Positions 60,293-64,000 of a stretch of DNA of 64,000 nucleotides are shown here, one piece after another. A program made the position numbers and the translations under genes. The DNA is taken from assembly GCF_028473745.1 (NCBI RefSeq), contig NZ_CP101137.1, positions 5,208,001-5,272,000 on the forward strand, given 5' to 3'. Origin of the DNA: Streptomyces sp. M92. GTDB taxonomy: Bacteria; Actinomycetota; Actinomycetes; Streptomycetales; Streptomycetaceae. The notes beneath the pieces are model-generated. The model worked only from the letters and a program-made list of their open reading frames with translations. It had not been told where the DNA came from and did no database searches. The first letter of the stretch is position 1. Each line of letters starts with the position of its first letter.

Positions 60293-60619
60293 GGCCGCAA
60301 GCCGGCAGCAAGCGGCCGTGCGACGGGGACGGTTCACGGACCCGGCCGGAGAGCGGGAGGGCGGACTCGTCCGGAGAGCAGGCACGGACCGGCCCGGAGA
60401 ACCAGCAGGGTCCCGGGCCACGGACCCGGGTGCGGGGGAGGGGGCGCGGCCTTCAGCCGTGTGCCCGGGTCATGGGGTCGGTTCAGGGGTTGGGGCTGTG
60501 GGGCTGGCCCGGGGAGCCGGGTTGAGGGGCCGGTCCAGGCGCCGGGGGCCACGGACCCGTCCCAGGAACCCGCGCCACGGGACCGGCCCGGCAGCCGCCG
60601 CCGCCCGCGCCGTCCGCCC
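60293..60619. other. G-rich spacer with putative G-quadruplex
   Basis: 327 bp without a gene. It contains low-complexity GC repeats and a run of four G-tetrads, GGGG at 60486, 60492, 60500 and 60511, with loops of 2, 4 and 7 bases, plus one more GGGG at 60474. Confidence 0.5.
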
Positions 60620-61711
60620 TCAGGCGTCCGCCGGCGCCGGTTGCTCAGGCGGGTCGACGAGCTGCTCGCGGACGTAGTTCCACACCACCGCGATCAGCGC
60701 GGCGACCGGCACGGCGAGCAGGCTGCCCACGATGCCGGCCAGGCTGCCGCCCAGCGTCACCGCCAGCAGGATCACCGCGGCGTGCAGCCCGAGGCCGCGG
60801 CTCTGGATGATGGGCTGGAACACGTTGCCCTCCAGCTGCTGCACCACGACGATGATCGCCAGCACGATCAGCGCGTCGGTCAGGCCGTTCGACACCAGGG
60901 CGATGAGGACGGCCACGAAGCCGGCGAACAGCGCGCCCACGATGGGCACGAACGCGGACACGAACGTCAGCACCGCGAGCGGCAGCACCAGGGGCACATC
61001 CAGGATCCACAGCCCGAGGCCGATGAAGACCGCGTCGAGCAGGCCCACCAGCGCCTGCGAGCGGACGAACGAGCCCAAGGTCTCCCAGCTGCGCAGGGCG
61101 ACGGCCGGGACGTCCGCGGCGAGGCGACCGGGCAGCTGGCGGCCGAGCCACGGCAGGAAACGCGGCCCGTCCTTGAGGAAGAAGAACATCAGGAAGACGC
61201 CCAGGACGGCGGTGATGAGACCGTTGACCACCGTGCCCACCCCGGTGGCCACCGCGGTGACCACGCTGTCGACGCTGTCCTGGACGCGGGCCAGCGCCGT
61301 GTCGAGCGCCCCGGTGATCTGGGCGTCGTCGATGTTCAGCGGCGGACCCGCGGCCCACTCGCGCAGCCGATCGATGCCCTGAACCACGCCCTCGGTCAAC
61401 TCGTCGGTCTGGGAGGACATCGGCACCGCGATCAGCGCCACGACACCCGCCACGACCAGCAGGAACCCCACGGTCACCACGGAGGCGGCGAGTGCCGGAG
61501 GCCAGCCGTGCCGCCGCAGGAAGCGGGCCGCGGGCCAGGTCAGCGTGGTCAGGAGCAGACCGACTATCAGCGGCCACACGACCGGCCACATGCGGCCGAG
61601 GAGCCACAGGGCCACCGCGAGCATGGCGAGTATCAGCAGCAACTCGGCAGAGACACGCGCGGTGGTGCGCACCGCGGCGCGCGTCCTCGCGGAACTCAAT
61701 CTGGGAGACAT
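60620..61711 (-). CDS. AI-2E (PerM)-family transport protein
   Basis: A 363-residue membrane protein with seven to eight hydrophobic segments (for example LILAMLAVALWLLGRMWPVV, LVVAGVVALIAVPM, VLGVFLMFFFLKDG). The family motifs FLKDGPRFLPWL, VALVGLLDAVF-like FVRSQALVGLLDAVFIGLG and PIVGALFAG are present. Members export AI-2 or other small molecules or exchange Na+/H+; the substrate here is unknown. The ATG at 61711 is preferred over the GTG at 61720 because AAGGTG is at the right distance. Confidence 0.9.
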   Translation of the reverse strand: MSPRLSSARTRAAVRTTARVSAELLLILAMLAVALWLLGRMWPVVWPLIVGLLLTTLTWPAARFLRRHGWPPALAASVVTVGFLLVVAGVVALIAVPMSSQTDELTEGVVQGIDRLREWAAGPPLNIDDAQITGALDTALARVQDSVDSVVTAVATGVGTVVNGLITAVLGVFLMFFFLKDGPRFLPWLGRQLPGRLAADVPAVALRSWETLGSFVRSQALVGLLDAVFIGLGLWILDVPLVLPLAVLTFVSAFVPIVGALFAGFVAVLIALVSNGLTDALIVLAIIVVVQQLEGNVFQPIIQSRGLGLHAAVILLAVTLGGSLAGIVGSLLAVPVAALIAVVWNYVREQLVDPPEQPAPADA

Positions 61712-61767
61712 GGGGATCACCTTATGGTGACGCCCGTCTCCCGCCCGAAGCGGTCGTCAGGTCCGGT

Positions 61768-63285
61768 TCACTCGACCTTGACCCAGTCGAGCGTGCGCTG
61801 GACCGCCATCTTCCAGCCGGCGTACCCCTGCGCGCGCCGGTCCTCGGACCACCGGGGCTCCCAGCGCCTCGACTCGTGCCAGTGGGTGCGCAGTTCGTCG
61901 GTGTCCCGCCAGAACCCCGTGGCGAGCCCCGCCGCGTAGGCCGCGCCGAGCGCGGTGGTCTCCGCGATCACGGGGCGGCTGACGGGGACGCCGAGGACGT
62001 CGGCCTGGATCTGCATGCACAGGTCGTTGGCCGTCACCCCGCCGTCGACCTTGAGTACGTCGAGGTGGACGCCGGAGTCCTGCTCCATGGCCTCGACGAC
62101 GTCGCGGCTCTGGTAGCAGATGGCCTCCAGCGTCGCCCGGGCCAGATGCGCGTTGTCGTTGTAGCGGGCGAGGCCGACGATCGCGCCGCGAGCGTCGGAA
62201 CGCCAGTAGGGCGCGAACAGTCCGGAGAACGCGGGCACGAAGTACATGCCGCCGTTGTCCTCGACGGCGCGCGCGAGTACCTCGCTCTCGGCGGCGGTCT
62301 TGATGATCTTCATCTGGTCGCGCAGCCACTGCACGGCGGACCCCGTCACCGCGATGGAGCCCTCCAGCGCGTAGACCACGGGGCTGTCACCGAACTGGTA
62401 GGCCACGGTGGTGAGCAGTCCGCTGCGGGAACGGACCAGTTCCGTACCGGTGTTGAGGACCAGGAAGTTCCCGGTGCCGTACGTGTTCTTGGCCTCGCCG
62501 GGCGCGAAGCAGACCTGTCCGACGGTGGCCGCCTGCTGGTCGCCCAGCACCCCGCCGATGGGCACGGCGGCGCGCAGCGGCCGGGAGGTGCGGGTCGCGC
62601 CGTACGCCTCCGGGTGGGAGGAGGGGTTGATGGTGGGCAGCATCGCGCGGGGGATGCCGAAGAAGCCCAGCAGTTCGTCGTCCCAGTCGAGCGTCTCCAG
62701 GTCCATCAGCATGGTGCGGCTCGCGTTGGTCACGTCGGTGGCGTGGATGCCGCCGTCGGGACCGCCGGTCAGATTCCACAGCACCCAGGTGTCCGTGTTG
62801 CCGAACACGGCGTGGCCCGCTTCCGCAGCCTCCCGGACGCCGTCCACGTTCTCGAGGATCCACTGGATCTTGCCGGCCGAGAAGTAGGTCGCCGGCGGCA
62901 GTCCCGCCTTGCGCCGGATGACCTCGCCCCGACCCGACCGCTCCAGGTTCGCCGCGATGGTGTCGGTGCGGGTGTCCTGCCAGACGATGGCGTTGTAGTA
63001 CGGGCGCCCGTTGCGCGGGTCCCAGACCACCGTGGTCTCGCGCTGGTTGGTGATGCCGATGGCCGCGAGGTCGGTCCCCGACAGACCACTGTGGCGCAGC
63101 GCGTTCTGCATCACCGAGTTGGTCCGCTCCCAGATCTCGACGGGGTCGTGCTCGACCCAGCCCGGGCGGGGGAGGATCTGTTCGTGCTCCAGCTGGTGCT
63201 TCGCCACCTCGTTGCCGCCGTGGTCGAAGATCATGAATCGGGTGCTGGTGGTGCCCTGGTCCACCGCGCCGATGAAGTCCGCCAT
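61768..63285 (-). CDS. glpK: Glycerol kinase
   Basis: A 505-residue FGGY-family kinase that makes glycerol-3-phosphate from glycerol and ATP in the cytoplasm. The N-terminal phosphate loop GAVDQGTTSTR, the GITNQRETTVVWD segment, VWQDTRT (glycerol site) and the C-terminal LKVDGGVTANDLCMQIQAD are all present. GAGAGG lies nine bases before the ATG. It follows glpF by 26 bp, so the two form the uptake operon. In Streptomyces the operon is usually controlled by GylR, which would lie outside the window. Confidence 0.97.
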   Translation of the reverse strand: MADFIGAVDQGTTSTRFMIFDHGGNEVAKHQLEHEQILPRPGWVEHDPVEIWERTNSVMQNALRHSGLSGTDLAAIGITNQRETTVVWDPRNGRPYYNAIVWQDTRTDTIAANLERSGRGEVIRRKAGLPPATYFSAGKIQWILENVDGVREAAEAGHAVFGNTDTWVLWNLTGGPDGGIHATDVTNASRTMLMDLETLDWDDELLGFFGIPRAMLPTINPSSHPEAYGATRTSRPLRAAVPIGGVLGDQQAATVGQVCFAPGEAKNTYGTGNFLVLNTGTELVRSRSGLLTTVAYQFGDSPVVYALEGSIAVTGSAVQWLRDQMKIIKTAAESEVLARAVEDNGGMYFVPAFSGLFAPYWRSDARGAIVGLARYNDNAHLARATLEAICYQSRDVVEAMEQDSGVHLDVLKVDGGVTANDLCMQIQADVLGVPVSRPVIAETTALGAAYAAGLATGFWRDTDELRTHWHESRRWEPRWSEDRRAQGYAGWKMAVQRTLDWVKVE

Positions 63286-63311
63286 GATGTGCCGCCTCTC
63301 CGGCCGGTGTG

Positions 63312-64000
63312 TCAGTCCTCGGGCGCCGGTACGCGCCCTGTCGGCTCGGGCTCCGCGGTCGGCAGGAACCGGCCGACGAGCGCCTTGTACAGTCCCGCTC
63401 CGAGCACGCCGCCGATGAGCGGCCCGAGGATCGGTACCCAGAAGTAGAGGTTCCCGTACTGGTCCCGCCAGGCCCCGCCGTATCCGGTGAGGAAGCTCGC
63501 GAGCCGGGGGCCGAAGTCGCGGGCCGGGTTGATGGCGTAGCCCGCGTTGGTGCCGAAGGCCATGCCGATGGCGACCACCACCAGGCCGATGATGAACGGG
63601 GCCAGGTTGGCGCCCGGCGGTGTGTTGAGCAGGTCCGTGATGGCCATGACCAGCAACAGCAGGATGGCGGTGCCGATGACCTGGTCGCGGAAGGCGCCCC
63701 ACTCGTGGACCGGCAGCGCGGTGTTCCCGTTGGCGGGGAGCGTCGAGAACACGGTCTGCGTCTTGATGGTGTGTCCGGGGTCGGCCTTCGCCAGCGCCTC
63801 GGAGTAGTTCCAGCGGACCAGGAGCGCGGCCACGAAGGCGCCGGCCGTCTGGGCCAGCGCGTAGGGCGCGACCTTCCGCCACGGGAAGCCCTTGAACACC
63901 GCGAGGCCGAGCGTCACCGCGGGGTTGATGTGGGCGCCGCTCAGCCGCGCGGCCACATAGACGCCCAGTGTGACGCCGAGGCCCCACGCCCACGAGATGC
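63312..64000 (-). CDS. glpF: Glycerol uptake facilitator (aquaglyceroporin), N terminus cut off
   Basis: A MIP-family channel; about 230 residues are visible and the start lies beyond the window edge. Both NPA boxes are present: SGAHINPAVTLGLAVF and GYAINPARDFGPRL. The Asp after the second NPAR marks glycerol-conducting members. Several membrane segments can be followed (LLLLVMAITDLL, FIIGLVVVAIGMAF). It lets glycerol enter by diffusion for GlpK to trap. It is upstream of glpK on the same strand. Confidence 0.95.
   Translation of the reverse strand, partial: ISWAWGLGVTLGVYVAARLSGAHINPAVTLGLAVFKGFPWRKVAPYALAQTAGAFVAALLVRWNYSEALAKADPGHTIKTQTVFSTLPANGNTALPVHEWGAFRDQVIGTAILLLLVMAITDLLNTPPGANLAPFIIGLVVVAIGMAFGTNAGYAINPARDFGPRLASFLTGYGGAWRDQYGNLYFWVPILGPLIGGVLGAGLYKALVGRFLPTAEPEPTGRVPAPED

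Overview
The window is very GC-rich actinobacterial DNA of Streptomyces type. Third codon positions are almost all G or C, GTG starts are frequent, ATGA/GTGA gene overlaps are common, a CebR-type operator is present, and only one rare TTA codon was noticed. From memory, the order katG - two-component pair - CAP protein - ACP - ketosynthase - pyruvate carboxylase resembles S. coelicolor around SCO0546-SCO0560; this was not checked. It looks like a chromosomal-arm region rich in secreted enzymes, regulators and small catabolic operons. No tRNA, rRNA, transposase, prophage or CRISPR array was seen.

Layout. (1) 1-7.1 kb: the end of katG, a GlxA-type regulator, a phosphotransferase-like protein, a small gene behind a DNA-damage-type promoter, a MerR regulator divergent from a two-domain alpha/beta hydrolase, and a membrane molybdopterin oxidoreductase. 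(2) 7.3-13.8 kb: three secreted carbohydrate-active proteins. Two end in ricin-type lectin domains encoded by the same 373 bp; the third is a GH5 enzyme under a CebR box with an early TTA codon. (3) 14.4-24.2 kb: a two-component system, a CAP-domain protein, a translationally coupled ACP - ketosynthase - acyltransferase operon with a small extra gene, and pyruvate carboxylase.

(4) 24.6-34.0 kb, minus strand: the most striking region, an eight-gene operon for a secreted amino-sugar polysaccharide. It combines a PelF-type glycosyltransferase, a polytopic membrane protein, a LegB-like dehydratase, a nucleotidyltransferase, a second SDR enzyme, a secreted deacetylase resembling the fungal Agd3/CE18 group, a spherulin-4/Sph3-like protein and a GH114 lipoprotein. 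The three polymer-modifying families are those of the fungal galactosaminogalactan (GAG) cluster, and the glycosyltransferase is that of bacterial Pel.

(5) 35-42.6 kb: TetR/aldo-keto reductase, CYTH-CHAD protein, M23 peptidase, MFS transporter and a second TetR. (6) 42.7-47.5 kb: acyl-CoA ligase, acyl-CoA dehydrogenase and an SdsA-type alkylsulfatase, probably an alkyl-sulfate/fatty-acid catabolic operon, with an intergenic 28/29-bp tandem repeat. (7) 47.5-48.5 kb: a lincosamide-nucleotidyltransferase-like gene behind a four-codon leader ORF whose sequence is complementary to the gene's Shine-Dalgarno region, a likely translational attenuator. (8) 48.5-64 kb: a multidomain SpoIIE phosphatase, a GH109-like Tat enzyme, an L,D-transpeptidase, a cold-shock protein, hydrolase, methyltransferase, SMP-30, beta-propeller and ankyrin genes, a frameshifted MDMPI-family pseudogene, an AI-2E-family permease, and glpK with the start of glpF cut off at the window edge.

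All calls come from reading the sequence and from family knowledge; no database search was run. Functions of the operons are inferred.
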